DNA of 35,650 nt from assembly GCA_026984735.1 (NCBI GenBank), contig JALSRN010000082.1, forward strand, positions 1-35,650, read 5' to 3'. Positions 7,937-16,026 of this stretch are shown here, piece by piece; the first letter of the stretch is position 1, and each line of letters begins with the position of its first letter. The notes beneath the pieces were generated by a model. That model saw only the letters and a program-made list of their open reading frames with translations, was not told where the DNA came from and searched no databases. The translations under genes were made by a program, and so were the position numbers. The stretch comes from Sedimenticola sp. GTDB lineage: Bacteria; Pseudomonadota; Gammaproteobacteria; Chromatiales; Chromatiaceae.

Positions 7937-8983
7937 CTATTGTACGCTTGTTGCGGCTCTCGCGCCCCGCGCCTCTTTGCGGAGTCTACGGCGTCTGCGC
8001 CACTCTTCCAGAAGCGCCATGCTGAACCAGGCGTAGAGCGTGACGCCGAGAAAGAGGGAAAAACGCAGAAAGAAGGCCTGATAGACATCCTTGCCCGCCG
8101 CGGAGTCGGCGATGGCGGGCATCAGCAGTATCCAGAAGGTCATCAAGGCGCTCATCCAGAAGGTCGGCGGAAAACGGCTCGTCCGCACGCCGTGGATCTT
8201 GGCGCCGCCCCAGAGCCCGACGAGCAGGGCCAGGAGAAAGAGAATCCAGAGGTTGGGCAGAATGCCGAGTAATCCCCAGAAGAGGAGCGCCAGCCCACCG
8301 CCCAGCAAAGTGGCGCCCACCATCTCCAGCCCCGTGTAGCGCGCGTCCTCGCGGGAACCCTGCTGGCCAAGTGTCAGCGCCTTGGTGAGTACCGCAAGCC
8401 AGCGGAAAGGATCGGTGAGCGCCACCATCCAGACGGGAAAGACCACCAGCACGCTGCGGGTGGCGAGCCATTTCGATCGTTCCAGCTCTGGAAGCGGGTG
8501 TTTCGGGGGAAGCGGCTGCTCCTCTCCCGGCAGAAAAGGGTGGGTCAGCCACTGAAAAAAGACCGCGAGCACCATGCCGCCGGCCAGCGATTCGATCATC
8601 AGCCGGGCCAGGCCCTCGTCGAGGACGCCGAGGGCGGAGACGAGCAGGAAGCCGGTGGCGAGAAAGAGGCCCAGGGCGTCCTGGCGCCAATGCACCATCA
8701 GCCAGGAGGCGGCGTAGAGCCCCAGCAGCGCCAGAACGACGCCCAACAGGGGCTGATGTCGAAGAAAGGGAATCAGCAACAGCCCCGTTCCCATGGTCAG
8801 CAGAATCACCGACACCAGCACCGCCAGCGATTTCGGCCGCATGGGAGCGCCGGGGGAGGCGGCCAGCAGGATCGCCAGCACCGGCGGAAAGAAGGCGTAG
8901 GTGAGGCCCAGGGCCTCGGCGGCGGTGGCGGAGAGCGCCGTCACCAGGGCGAAGCGGAGCACGTGGCGGGCCTTGGGCTCCAT
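7937..8983 (-). CDS. FUSC-like (DUF2955-type) inner-membrane protein of an efflux operon
   Basis: A 348-residue polytopic protein with two blocks of hydrophobic helices (roughly residues 10-150 and 175-330) separated by a charged loop (PGEEQPLPPKHPLPELERSKW), and a basic cytoplasmic C terminus. The layout resembles the aromatic-acid/fusaric-acid exporter superfamily, and I believe the DUF2955 subgroup. It is the last of three genes, 9 bp after an HlyD-type adaptor and downstream of an outer-membrane factor. It is therefore probably the inner-membrane pump or channel of a tripartite exporter. The exported compound cannot be deduced. Confidence 0.8.
   Translation of the reverse strand: MEPKARHVLRFALVTALSATAAEALGLTYAFFPPVLAILLAASPGAPMRPKSLAVLVSVILLTMGTGLLLIPFLRHQPLLGVVLALLGLYAASWLMVHWRQDALGLFLATGFLLVSALGVLDEGLARLMIESLAGGMVLAVFFQWLTHPFLPGEEQPLPPKHPLPELERSKWLATRSVLVVFPVWMVALTDPFRWLAVLTKALTLGQQGSREDARYTGLEMVGATLLGGGLALLFWGLLGILPNLWILFLLALLVGLWGGAKIHGVRTSRFPPTFWMSALMTFWILLMPAIADSAAGKDVYQAFFLRFSLFLGVTLYAWFSMALLEEWRRRRRLRKEARGARAATSVQ
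7939..7944 (-). promoter_or_regulatory. Possible -10 element for rnr
   Basis: TACAAT on the minus strand, about 42 bp before the rnr start and overlapping the stop codon of the upstream gene. No convincing -35 lies at the right distance, so read-through from the efflux operon is an equally good explanation. Confidence 0.25.
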
Positions 8984-8992
8984 GGCGTGCCT

Positions 8993-10093
8993 TCAGTAGA
9001 GATAGGAGAGCCAGCTCATGAAGCGGATGAAGAGCCGGCCCAGGGGCTTCAAAAGACGGCTCTCCGGCGTGTAGGCGATCACCTCCGCCTGCCCGCCAAC
9101 GCGCAGCTGCTCCTCTTGCAATCCCCTCTGCTCCCTGGAGAAGCGGATCACCACCGGAAAGCGTTGCGCCCGGCGCAGCCATTCGCGCGAGTTGGTGACG
9201 GTGGGCAGGGTGCCGGGCGCCGGCCGCTTCCAGGCGGAGACGCCGGGGCCGATGGTGGCCACCACTCCTTCGAACACCCGGCCGGGCAGCGCGTCGAGAA
9301 CGAATTCCACGGGCGTGCCCGCCCGCAGATGGCCAAGATTGTTTTCGGTGAAGCGGGCCTGGATCCACAACTCCTTCGTGGCCACCAGGGTGAGCACCGC
9401 CTGCCCCTTGCCCGCGTAGCGGCCCACATGGGCCTGGAGATCGGTGACGGTGCCGCCGCCGCTGGCCCGCACCAGGGTGTTGTCCAGGTCCAGCCGGGCC
9501 TGCCGGACTCCGGCGAGGGCGGCTTCCAGCTTCTGCCGGGCGCTGCCCTGCTGCTCCTGCGCCTTTCTCAGGTCGGCCTCGGCGCCCCGCACCTTGGCCA
9601 CCGCCTCCTTCAGGGAGGCCTGGGCGATCTCCACCCGCCGCAATGAGACGGTGCCGCTGTCCCGACGCCGCAGCCGCTTCTGGCGCTCGGCATCCTGCTT
9701 CGCCTTTTCCGCCCCGGCCTCGGCGGAGGCGAGGCGCGATCGCGCCACCGCCACGGCGGCCCGCGCGGCCTCCAGCTGCGCCCGAGCCTCCGCCACCTGG
9801 GCCTTGGCGCGGGCCAGTGCGATCTCGTAGGGGGCGCGCTCGATCTGGAACAGGCGGTCGCCGGCTTGGACCTGCTGATCGTTCACCACCCACACCTTGG
9901 TGATCACCCCGGATACCTTGGGCGCCACGCCCACCACGAATCCTTCGATCCGCGCCTGCTGGGTGTAAGGGGTGTAGCGGTCGGCGAAGAGATACCAGAC
10001 GAAGGTGCCCAGCAGCGCCGCCAGCACCACCACGGCCGCGCGCGTCACCTGCCGGGCCGCTCTCTTCTCCCTATCGGTCGTCGGCTCAGTCAT
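8993..10093 (-). CDS. HlyD/EmrA-type periplasmic adaptor (membrane fusion protein)
   Basis: Links an inner-membrane exporter to an outer-membrane channel. It has 366 residues: a short cytoplasmic N terminus, one membrane anchor at about 19-40 (AAVVVLAALLGTFVWYLF), a split lipoyl half-motif (GVAPKVSGVITKVWVVNDQQ), a long Ala/Arg/Glu-rich coiled coil from about 90 to 205, the second lipoyl half, and a beta-barrel domain (LWIQARFTENNLGHLRAGTPVEF). It overlaps the outer-membrane factor gene by 8 bp and precedes the FUSC-like gene. EmrA and AaeA are the nearest well-known relatives in layout. Confidence 0.93.
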   Translation of the reverse strand: MTEPTTDREKRAARQVTRAAVVVLAALLGTFVWYLFADRYTPYTQQARIEGFVVGVAPKVSGVITKVWVVNDQQVQAGDRLFQIERAPYEIALARAKAQVAEARAQLEAARAAVAVARSRLASAEAGAEKAKQDAERQKRLRRRDSGTVSLRRVEIAQASLKEAVAKVRGAEADLRKAQEQQGSARQKLEAALAGVRQARLDLDNTLVRASGGGTVTDLQAHVGRYAGKGQAVLTLVATKELWIQARFTENNLGHLRAGTPVEFVLDALPGRVFEGVVATIGPGVSAWKRPAPGTLPTVTNSREWLRRAQRFPVVIRFSREQRGLQEEQLRVGGQAEVIAYTPESRLLKPLGRLFIRFMSWLSYLY

Positions 10094-11660
10094 GAGAGGG
10101 CTTTCCGGTTGGCTGGGGTGAAGGAAGTTCGCGGGGGAGCGGAGCGTCCAGGAGGGGGCCCCAGTCGGTGCGCCGGCGCATCTCCCTGCGGACCCGCGGC
10201 GGCGCGATGTCGTCGAGGGTGGCCGGCCTCCAGCCTCCGCCCAGGCTCTCGTAGAGCTCGATCAGATACTGAAGTTTTCTGCCGCGCAGGCTCACCAGCC
10301 GGTCTTCCTGGGCGAAGAGGGCGCGCTGGGCGTCGAGCACCCGCTGGAAGCTGCTGTATCCCTCCCGGTAGCGGGTGTTGGCGATGGCAAGGGCCCGCTT
10401 CGCCGAAGCCACGGTCTGCGCCAGAAGCCGTTCCTGCCGGCTGGTGCCGAGCAGCCCCGCGGCGGCATCCTCCACCTCGCGCGCCGCGTTCAGCACCACT
10501 TCCCGGTAGCGCTCCAGGGCTTCCTGGAGACGGGCGTCCTGCAGCCGTACGTTGTTGCGGAGGATCCCCTGGTCGAAGAGGTTCCAGGTGACGGAGGGGC
10601 CGATGGAAAGAAAAGAGAGGTCCGGCACGTTGGGAAGGTCGCTGCTGGAGAGGCCCAGGCTGCCCAGGAGCCGAAGGGTGGGGTAGAGGTCGGCCTCGGC
10701 GATGCCGATGCGGGCGGAGCGGTCGGCCACCGCCCAGGCCGCCGCCCGCACGTCCGGTCGTCTCAGCAGCAGCCGGCTGGGGATGTCGGCGAGGAGAAGC
10801 GGGGGAACCCGCGGCAGGCGGTAGCCGTCGTTCTCCAGTTCGGGCAGCTTTTCCGGCGCCCTGCCGAGGGTGAGCGCCAGAGCGTCGAGCACCTGCCGCC
10901 GCTGGCGCTCCAGTTCGGGAATGGTCGCCAGGGTGGAGAGATACTGGGTCTTGGCCTGTTGTTGATCCAGCTCCGAGGTGTCGCCGCCGTGGAACAGCTC
11001 GGTGGCGATCTCCAGGCTGCGTTTCTGCAGGGCGGCGTTCTTGCGCGCGATGGCGATGCGCAGCGTCAGCACGCGGGCCTGGAGATAGAGCCTGGCCACC
11101 TGCGCCTTGACCAGCACCTGCATGGCTCGTTGAGCCTCCAGCGAACGGAAGAATCGGGCGTCCGCGGCTTCCACTCCGCGGCGGAACTTTCCCCAGAAAT
11201 CGAGTTCCCATGCAGCGCCGAATCCGAGTGAATAGGAGTGGTAGCGGCCGCTCACCCCGGGGGTGTCGTCGAGCCCGTGCTGGACGGTGTGAAGGGCTTC
11301 TCCGCTCCCCTGCCGGATCTGTGGGTGGCGCTCCGCGGTCGCGGCTCCCAAGAGTGCCCGTGCCTGGAGGACGCGCAGCCCCGCCTGCCGCAGCCCGGCA
11401 TTGTTGCGTTCGGCTTCGCCGATCAGCCGTTCCAGGAGCGGATCTTTCAAGTTGCGCCACCAGTTTTGCAGCTCCATCGCTTCCCCGGCGGCGCTCTCGC
11501 CGATGAGCTCGCGCAGCGTGGTCTCCCAACGGTCCAGAGGAGGAGCTTCCGGCGGGCGGAAATCGGGCCCCACCGCGGCGCAGCCGTGGAGCAGCAGCAG
11601 AAGGAGCGCGCAGCCCCACGCGACGCCTTCGCCGACGGATGCTTTCGCGTTCCGGCTCAT
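10086..11660 (-). CDS. NodT-type outer-membrane efflux lipoprotein
   Basis: A TolC-like trimeric outer-membrane channel subunit, first gene of the efflux operon. It has 524 residues. The signal peptide ends in a lipobox (LLLHGC, Cys27), followed by AAVGPDFRPPEAP, the start typical of OprM/NodT lipoproteins. Two outer-membrane-efflux repeats follow, each with long amphipathic helices (for example LQNWWRNLKDPLLERLIGEA and RYREGYSSFQRVLDAQRALF). The C terminus extends into a Pro/Arg-rich tail. The 8-bp overlap with the adaptor gene indicates co-expression. Confidence 0.94.
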   Translation of the reverse strand: MSRNAKASVGEGVAWGCALLLLLLHGCAAVGPDFRPPEAPPLDRWETTLRELIGESAAGEAMELQNWWRNLKDPLLERLIGEAERNNAGLRQAGLRVLQARALLGAATAERHPQIRQGSGEALHTVQHGLDDTPGVSGRYHSYSLGFGAAWELDFWGKFRRGVEAADARFFRSLEAQRAMQVLVKAQVARLYLQARVLTLRIAIARKNAALQKRSLEIATELFHGGDTSELDQQQAKTQYLSTLATIPELERQRRQVLDALALTLGRAPEKLPELENDGYRLPRVPPLLLADIPSRLLLRRPDVRAAAWAVADRSARIGIAEADLYPTLRLLGSLGLSSSDLPNVPDLSFLSIGPSVTWNLFDQGILRNNVRLQDARLQEALERYREVVLNAAREVEDAAAGLLGTSRQERLLAQTVASAKRALAIANTRYREGYSSFQRVLDAQRALFAQEDRLVSLRGRKLQYLIELYESLGGGWRPATLDDIAPPRVRREMRRRTDWGPLLDAPLPRELPSPQPTGKPSHD

Positions 11661-11964
11661 GGGCGCCGTGTGCGCGGGGCCGACGAAGGAGAGAAGGCGG
11701 CGCGGCGTCGCGCTTCGCCCTTCGGCTCCTCGGCCGGTCTTTGCGGCGAAAAGCGGCTAAGGGTCGATGGAACCATCCCTGATTCGGTTGGGGTTTCGGG
11801 TTGGCGAGGAATCGGGAGAATATACTACGAGGAAAAGCGGAGCATCAAAGCTTCCTGCGTCGCCGCGGCGGGAAGTTCCGCATCTTGCATTTTTCAAGCG
11901 GCCGCCGAGGCCGTAGAATACGGCACCTTTCCTTCCGGCTGCGACCGACGAGTTCGAGGAGACC
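11661..11964. other. Divergent intergenic region between the efflux operon and prfB
   Basis: 304 bp with no credible gene. It must hold promoters in both directions. On the minus strand a plausible pair lies at 11819-11848. For prfB, TAGAAT around 11914-11919 is a reasonable -10, with a weak TTTCAA 16 bp upstream. A GCGGCCGC palindrome lies between those two elements. Confidence 0.5.
11819..11848 (-). promoter_or_regulatory. Candidate sigma-70 promoter for the efflux operon
   Basis: On the minus strand, TTGATG (11848-11843) and TATATT (11824-11819) are 18 bp apart, with about 150 nt of leader before the NodT-type gene. The match is moderate and by eye only. Confidence 0.35.
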
Positions 11965-13060
11965 ATGGACATCAATCCGATCCGCAACAAGATCGCCGAT
12001 TTGAGGGAACGCCTGGAGTCCCTCAGGGGGTATCTTTGACTATGCCGGCAAGAAGGAACGGCTGACGGAGGTACTCGCCGAGCTGGAGGATCCCGATGTC
12101 TGGAACGAGCCTGAACGGGCCCAGGCGCTGGGGCGCGAGCGCGCTCAGCTCGAGAACGTGGTGGAAGGCATCGAGCGCATCTCCAACGGCCTCGACGAGG
12201 CCGAGGAGCTCTTGGAGCTGTCGGCGGAGGAGGGGGACGAAGAGGCGCTGGCTTCCGTCTCCGCCGACGTGGACGCCTTCGAAAAAGAGGTGGAGGCGTT
12301 GGAGTTCCAGCGCATGTTTTCGGGCGAGATGGACGCCAACAACGCCTTTCTCGAGATCCAGGCGGGTTCCGGCGGCACCGAGGCCCAGGATTGGGCCGAG
12401 ATGCTGCTGCGCATGTATCTGCGCTGGGGCGAGGCGCACGGTTTCAAGACCGAGCTGATGGAGGTCTCGCCCGGCGAGGTGGCGGGCATCAAGTCGGCCA
12501 CGGTGAAATTCGAGGGTCCCTACGCCTTCGGCTGGCTGCGCACCGAGACGGGCGTGCACCGGCTGGTGCGCAAATCGCCTTTCGACTCGGGCAACCGGCG
12601 ACACACCTCCTTCGCGGCGGTCTTCGTCTCGCCGGAGGTGGACGACTCGGTGGAGATCGACCTCAATCCGGCGGACATCCGGGTGGACGTCTACCGCGCC
12701 TCGGGGGCCGGCGGCCAGCACGTCAACAAGACCGAATCGGCAGTGCGCCTCACCCACCTGCCCACCGGCATCGTGGTGCAGTGCCAGAACAGCCGTTCCC
12801 AGCACTCCAACAAGGAGCAGGCGATGAAACAGCTCAAGGCCAAGCTCTACGAGCTGGAGATGCAGAAGCGGCGCGAAAGCCAGCAGGAGCTCGAGGAGAG
12901 CAAGGCCGACATCGGCTGGGGCAGTCAGATCCGCTCCTACGTTCTCGACCAGTCGCGCATCAAGGATCTGCGCACCGGCGTGGAGGTGGGCAACACCCAG
13001 GCGGTGCTGGACGGCGACCTGGACCCCTTCATCGAGGCCAGCCTCAAGAGCGGGCTCTGA
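11965..13060 (+). CDS. prfB: Peptide chain release factor 2 (programmed +1 frameshift)
   Basis: Recognises UAA and UGA stop codons and triggers peptide release. Translation starts at the ATG at 11965 after a GAGGA ribosome binding site, reads 24 codons to an in-frame TGA at 12037-12039, shifts +1 and continues from GAC at 12038. The coding segments are therefore 11965-12036 and 12038-13060, giving 364 residues, against 365 in E. coli. The stop-codon recognition motif SPF lies within [15 protein letters not shown]. The catalytic GGQ is at residues 249-251 within [14 protein letters not shown]. An annotation that starts at 12158 would miss the first 64 residues. It is followed after 53 bp by lysS, a common pairing. 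Confidence 0.97.
12025..12040 (+). promoter_or_regulatory. prfB autoregulatory frameshift site
   Basis: AGGGGGTATCTTTGAC contains the internal Shine-Dalgarno-like AGGGGG, the slippery CTT codon, the in-frame TGA and the following C that makes it a poor stop. This is the canonical site at which low RF2 levels favour the +1 shift, so RF2 controls its own synthesis. Confidence 0.97.
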
Positions 13061-13113
13061 CTCTTCATGCCCCGTCGTGAATCACACCGACAGCGACCAA
13101 AGATCCGAAAATC

Positions 13114-14598
13114 ATGACTGAACCGACCCGGGAAGAACACCGACTCATCGCCCAGCGCCGCGAGAAGCTGCAAAAGCTGCGCGAGCGCGGCGTTCCCTTT
13201 CCCAACGACTTCAAGCGGAAAGACCTGGCGGCGGACCTGCAGGCCGAGCTGGGCGGCCATTCCAAGGAAGAGCTGGAAGCGATGGACCGCCGCGCCGCGG
13301 TGGCCGGGCGCATCATGGCCAAGCGGGGGCCTTTCCTGGTGATCCAGGACATGAGCGGGCGCATCCAGTTCTACGTGGACCGCAAGAAGCTGCCCAAGGA
13401 GCTCCTCGACGAGATCAAGGGCTGGGACATCGGCGACATCGTGGGCGGCGAGGGGCCGGTGCACAAATCGGGCAAGGGCGACCTCTACGTCAACCTCGAC
13501 ACCGCGGTGCTGCTCACCAAGTCGTTGCGCCCCCTGCCGGAGAAGTGGCACGGTCTGAGCGACACCGAGCTGCGCTACCGGCAGCGGTATCTCGATCTCA
13601 TCATGAATCCGGAGTCGCGCGAGGTTTTCCTGATGCGCTCGCGCATCATCGACTACGTTCGCGACTTTCTCAAGCAGCGGGGCTTCGTGGAGGTGGAGAC
13701 CCCCATGATGCAGGTGATCCCCGGCGGCGCCACGGCGCGTCCTTTCGTCACCCACCACAACGCCCTCGATCTGCCGCTCTATCTACGCATCGCGCCGGAG
13801 CTCTACCTCAAGCGGCTGGTGGTGGGCGGCTTCGAGAAGGTCTTCGAGATCAACCGCAACTTCCGCAACGAGGGCCTCTCCACCCGCCACAATCCCGAGT
13901 TCACCATGTTGGAGTTCTACGAGGCCTACGCCGACTATCACGATTTGATGGACCTCACCGAGGAGCTGCTGCGCGGCATCGCCCGCGACATCAAGGGGAG
14001 CACCGAGATCTCCTATCAGGGCGAAACCTACGATTTCGGCAAGCCCTTCGCCCGCATGACGGTGAAGGAGTCCATCCTTCGTTTCAATCCCGACATCGCG
14101 CCGGAGGACCTGGAGGATCGGGCGAAGGCGGCGGCCCATGCCGAGCGGCTGGGCATCGAGGTGAAAGAGGGTTGGGGGCTCGGCAAGATCCAGATCGAGA
14201 TCTTCGAGAAGACGGTGGAGCACAATCTGAAGGATCCCACCTTCATCACCGAGTACCCCACGGAGGTCTCGCCGTTGGCGCGGTGCAGCGACACCAACCC
14301 CTTCGTCACCGACCGCTTCGAGTTCTTCGTGGGCGGCCGGGAGATCGCCAACGGCTTCTCCGAGCTGAACGACCCCGAGGATCAGGCGGAACGCTTCCGC
14401 CGGCAGGTGGAGGAGAAGGAGGCGGGCGACGACGAGGCGATGCACTACGACGAGGACTATGTGCGCGCCCTGGAGTACGGACTGCCGCCCACTGCGGGTG
14501 AAGGGATCGGCATCGACCGGCTGGTGATGCTCTTCGCCGACGTCCCCTCCATTCGCGACGTGCTGCTCTTTCCCCACATGCGGCCGGAACAGGGCTGA
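13114..14598 (+). CDS. lysS: Lysyl-tRNA synthetase, class II
   Basis: Charges tRNA-Lys with lysine. It has 494 residues, near the usual 500. The N-terminal OB-fold anticodon-binding domain contains [20 protein letters not shown]. The class II core has motif 1 around [15 protein letters not shown], motif 2 [20 protein letters not shown] and motif 3 [15 protein letters not shown]. The stop is followed 2 bp later by ribE, so the two are probably cotranscribed, along with prfB upstream. Confidence 0.97.
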   Translation: MTEPTREEHRLIAQRREKLQKLRERGVPFPNDFKRKDLAADLQAELGGHSKEELEAMDRRAAVAGRIMAKRGPFLVIQDMSGRIQFYVDRKKLPKELLDEIKGWDIGDIVGGEGPVHKSGKGDLYVNLDTAVLLTKSLRPLPEKWHGLSDTELRYRQRYLDLIMNPESREVFLMRSRIIDYVRDFLKQRGFVEVETPMMQVIPGGATARPFVTHHNALDLPLYLRIAPELYLKRLVVGGFEKVFEINRNFRNEGLSTRHNPEFTMLEFYEAYADYHDLMDLTEELLRGIARDIKGSTEISYQGETYDFGKPFARMTVKESILRFNPDIAPEDLEDRAKAAAHAERLGIEVKEGWGLGKIQIEIFEKTVEHNLKDPTFITEYPTEVSPLARCSDTNPFVTDRFEFFVGGREIANGFSELNDPEDQAERFRRQVEEKEAGDDEAMHYDEDYVRALEYGLPPTAGEGIGIDRLVMLFADVPSIRDVLLFPHMRPEQG

Positions 14599-14600
14599 CC

Positions 14601-15260
14601 ATGTTCACCGGCATCATCCAGGCCGTCGGTGCCGTCCACTCTCTCCAGCCCCGCGGCGGCGACGCGCGGCTGCGCATCCGCACCGGCAAGCTGGATCTCG
14701 GCGACGTGCGGCTGGGCGACAGCATCGCCGTCAACGGCGTCTGCCTCACTGCGGTGGAGCTGCCGGGGGACGGCTTCGTGGCCGACGTCTCCCGCGAGAC
14801 CCTCTCGCTCACCTCGCTGGGCGGACTGCGGCCGGGCAGTCCGGTGAACCTGGAGAAGGCGCTGACGCTCGCCACCCGGCTGGGAGGCCATCTGGTGAGC
14901 GGCCATGTGGATGGGCTGGGGACGGTGATCGACCGGCGCGAGGACGCCCGCTCGGTGCGATTCACCCTCGAAGCGCCGCCGGAGCTGGCCCGCTACATCG
15001 CCCACAAGGGCTCCATCGCCGTGGACGGCACCAGCCTCACGGTGAACGGCGTGGAAGGGGCCCGCTTCCATCTCAACATCGTGCCCCATACCTTGAAAGA
15101 GACCATCATGGACACTTACGCGGCGGGGACCCGGGTCAATCTGGAGGTGGATCTGCTGGCGCGCTATCTCGAGCGGCTGCTGCTGGGCGAACGGGCGGCC
15201 GATCCCGGCGAAGCGGGCGTGACCCTGGAAGCTTTGAGCCGTGCAGGCTTTCGCAACTGA
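14601..15260 (+). CDS. ribE: Riboflavin synthase alpha chain
   Basis: Dismutates two 6,7-dimethyl-8-ribityllumazine molecules into riboflavin, the last step of the pathway. It has 219 residues with two tandem lumazine-binding barrels: the first opens with MFTGIIQAVGAV, and the second contains LGGHLVSGHVDGLG and GTSLTVNGVEGARFHLNIVP. It follows lysS by 2 bp. In many proteobacteria this gene sits directly before ribBA. Here a 1.8-kb block separates them. E. coli calls the equivalent gene ribC. Confidence 0.96.
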   Translation: MFTGIIQAVGAVHSLQPRGGDARLRIRTGKLDLGDVRLGDSIAVNGVCLTAVELPGDGFVADVSRETLSLTSLGGLRPGSPVNLEKALTLATRLGGHLVSGHVDGLGTVIDRREDARSVRFTLEAPPELARYIAHKGSIAVDGTSLTVNGVEGARFHLNIVPHTLKETIMDTYAAGTRVNLEVDLLARYLERLLLGERAADPGEAGVTLEALSRAGFRN

Positions 15261-15313
15261 GGAGGATGTCCAAACAAAGAAAAGATGTCGATTTTTTTTA
15301 CACAGTCTGTTTC

Positions 15314-15325
15314 GGCATCAATGCC
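15314..15325 (+). promoter_or_regulatory. GGCAT-CA-ATGCC palindrome, candidate activator site
   Basis: A perfect 5-bp inverted repeat with a 2-bp spacer, centred about 86 bp upstream of the predicted start of the small PEP-CTERM gene. That is the usual place for a sigma-54 activator binding site. The flanking TTT/AAA extends the symmetry with a gap. Functional assignment is inference. Confidence 0.35.
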
Positions 15326-15345
15326 AAAACGAAGACTTTGTATTT

Positions 15346-15358
15346 CAAGTTATTGAAA
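15346..15358 (+). promoter_or_regulatory. IHF-like site
   Basis: CAAGTTATTGAAA matches the reverse IHF consensus YAANNNNTTGATW at all but one fixed position. It lies between the palindrome and the -24 element in an AT-rich tract unlike the surrounding DNA. IHF bending between enhancer and promoter is standard for sigma-54 promoters. Confidence 0.4.
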
Positions 15359-15379
15359 ATATAAGTAACTTTATTTTTC

Positions 15380-15395
15380 CGGCACGAGTTATGCA
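15380..15395 (+). promoter_or_regulatory. Candidate sigma-54 (-24/-12) promoter
   Basis: CGGCACGAGTTATGCA matches TGGCACGNNNNTTGCW at all fixed positions except two (C for the first T, A for the first T of TTGC). The invariant GG and GC are at the required spacing. Transcription should begin near 15406, about 85 nt before the ATG of the small gene. The PEP-CTERM/exosortase gene set is known to be linked to RpoN in several proteobacteria, which makes the match more believable. Confidence 0.6.
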
Positions 15396-15405
15396 GCTCT
15401 AGTTA

Positions 15406-15448
15406 TTGTGTGCCAGAGCGGGCGGATGTCTCATTGCTGCTCACACAA
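15406..15448 (+). other. 5' leader stem-loop of the small-protein mRNA
   Basis: TTGTGTG (15406-15412) pairs with CACACAA (15442-15448), and AGC/GCT can extend the stem across a bulge. The stem would start at the very first nucleotide predicted from the -12 element. Stems at the 5' end commonly protect abundant messages. The structure is not tested. Confidence 0.35.
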
Positions 15449-15489
15449 CTTAATTATCTTTATCACGTCATGTGAAAGGAGGAAAAGCC

Positions 15490-15657
15490 ATGTCTCGTGC
15501 ACTGTTGATCCTCTCGGTTGGGCTCGTTCCTGGTTTGGCCCTTGCTTATACTACCACGGCTGGCGGCCCGCCCAATGTTCCGGAACCTTCGGTGGCGGCG
15601 CTGATGGCGGTGGGGGCGGCAGGTGCCCTTCTCGTTTCCAAGTTGAAGAAGAAGTAA
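15490..15657 (+). CDS. Very short secreted protein with PEP-CTERM-like sorting tail
   Basis: 55 residues. An N-terminal signal peptide (1-19) ends LALA, about ten residues follow (YTTTAGGPPN), then Val-Pro-Glu-Pro (30-33), a hydrophobic helix (about 35-49) and a Lys-rich end (SKLKKK). VPEP, transmembrane helix and basic tail are the three parts of PEP-CTERM signals cut by exosortase, although most family members end in arginines. The ATG at 15490 follows AAAGGAGG by 7 nt, which fixes the start. An upstream GTG at 15472 would overlap that site. If both ends are processed, almost nothing but a decapeptide remains. Codons are less GC-biased than in neighbouring genes. No exosortase gene lies in this window. 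It could instead be a small double-membrane-spanning peptide. Confidence 0.75.
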   Translation: MSRALLILSVGLVPGLALAYTTTAGGPPNVPEPSVAALMAVGAAGALLVSKLKKK

Positions 15658-15685
15658 AAGCGCTGCCCATGTTTCGTGGGTGAAT

Positions 15686-15711
15686 GAAAAAGCCTTTTCC
15701 CGGCCTTTTTC
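15686..15711 (+). terminator. First terminator-like hairpin after the small gene
   Basis: GAAAAAGCC pairs with GGCCTTTTTC around a TTTTCCC loop (one bulge), ending in a T-run. It starts 28 bp past the stop codon and sits directly before a stronger terminator. Confidence 0.5.
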
Positions 15712-15715
15712 GTAC

Positions 15716-15757
15716 GGGGAGCTGGAAGACCTGCTGTTCCGGCTCCCCCTTCTTTTT
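15716..15757 (+). terminator. Strong rho-independent terminator
   Basis: GGGGAGCTGGAA (15716-15727) pairs with TTCCGGCTCCCC (15737-15748), a 12-bp stem with one G-T wobble and a 9-nt loop, followed by CTTCTTTTT. Together with the promoter upstream it makes the small gene a self-contained transcription unit. Confidence 0.88.
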
Positions 15758-15807
15758 GCGTCGGCCGTATTTTATTAACCCGGCATCAATCTATGCCATC
15801 CTCAGGG

Positions 15808-15898
15808 CGTCAGACAGAAGTCGGAACGCGGCGCGCTTCGCAGGCAATGGTGATTCCATTGGCAAGAAGTGCAACAAAGTGCTGGCTTCTGTCTGACG
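15808..15898. repeat. Inner stem A of the foldback element
   Basis: CGTCAGACAGAAG (15808-15820) is perfectly complementary to CTTCTGTCTGACG (15886-15898), 13 bp. Within the loop, CAATGG (15845-15850) pairs with CCATTG (15856-15861) around TGATT. Confidence 0.85.
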
Positions 15899-15928
15899 TC
15901 CCGATCTTTTTGAAATTCAATCGGTTCG

Positions 15929-16026
15929 GTCACCACGAGCGCCCCCGTGGACGTCGTTGCCGCACCTCGACAGGGAACGACCCTGCCTTCGGCGCGGCGC
16001 CTCGCCACGAGCGCGCTCGTGGTGAC
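15929..16026. repeat. Inner stem B of the foldback element, with an 18-bp palindrome
   Basis: GTCACCACGAGCGC (15929-15942) is perfectly complementary to GCGCTCGTGGTGAC (16013-16026), 14 bp. The right arm overlaps a perfect 18-bp palindrome CCACGAGCGCGCTCGTGG (16005-16022), so two alternative pairings compete. CAGGG/CCCTG (15971-15985) forms a small hairpin in the loop. Confidence 0.85.

Noticed and set aside
15472-15489. GTG at 15472 as start of the small secreted protein (61 residues)
   Set aside because: It overlaps the ribosome binding site AAAGGAGG at 15475-15482, which is ideally placed for the ATG at 15490, and it would add residues before an otherwise normal signal peptide.
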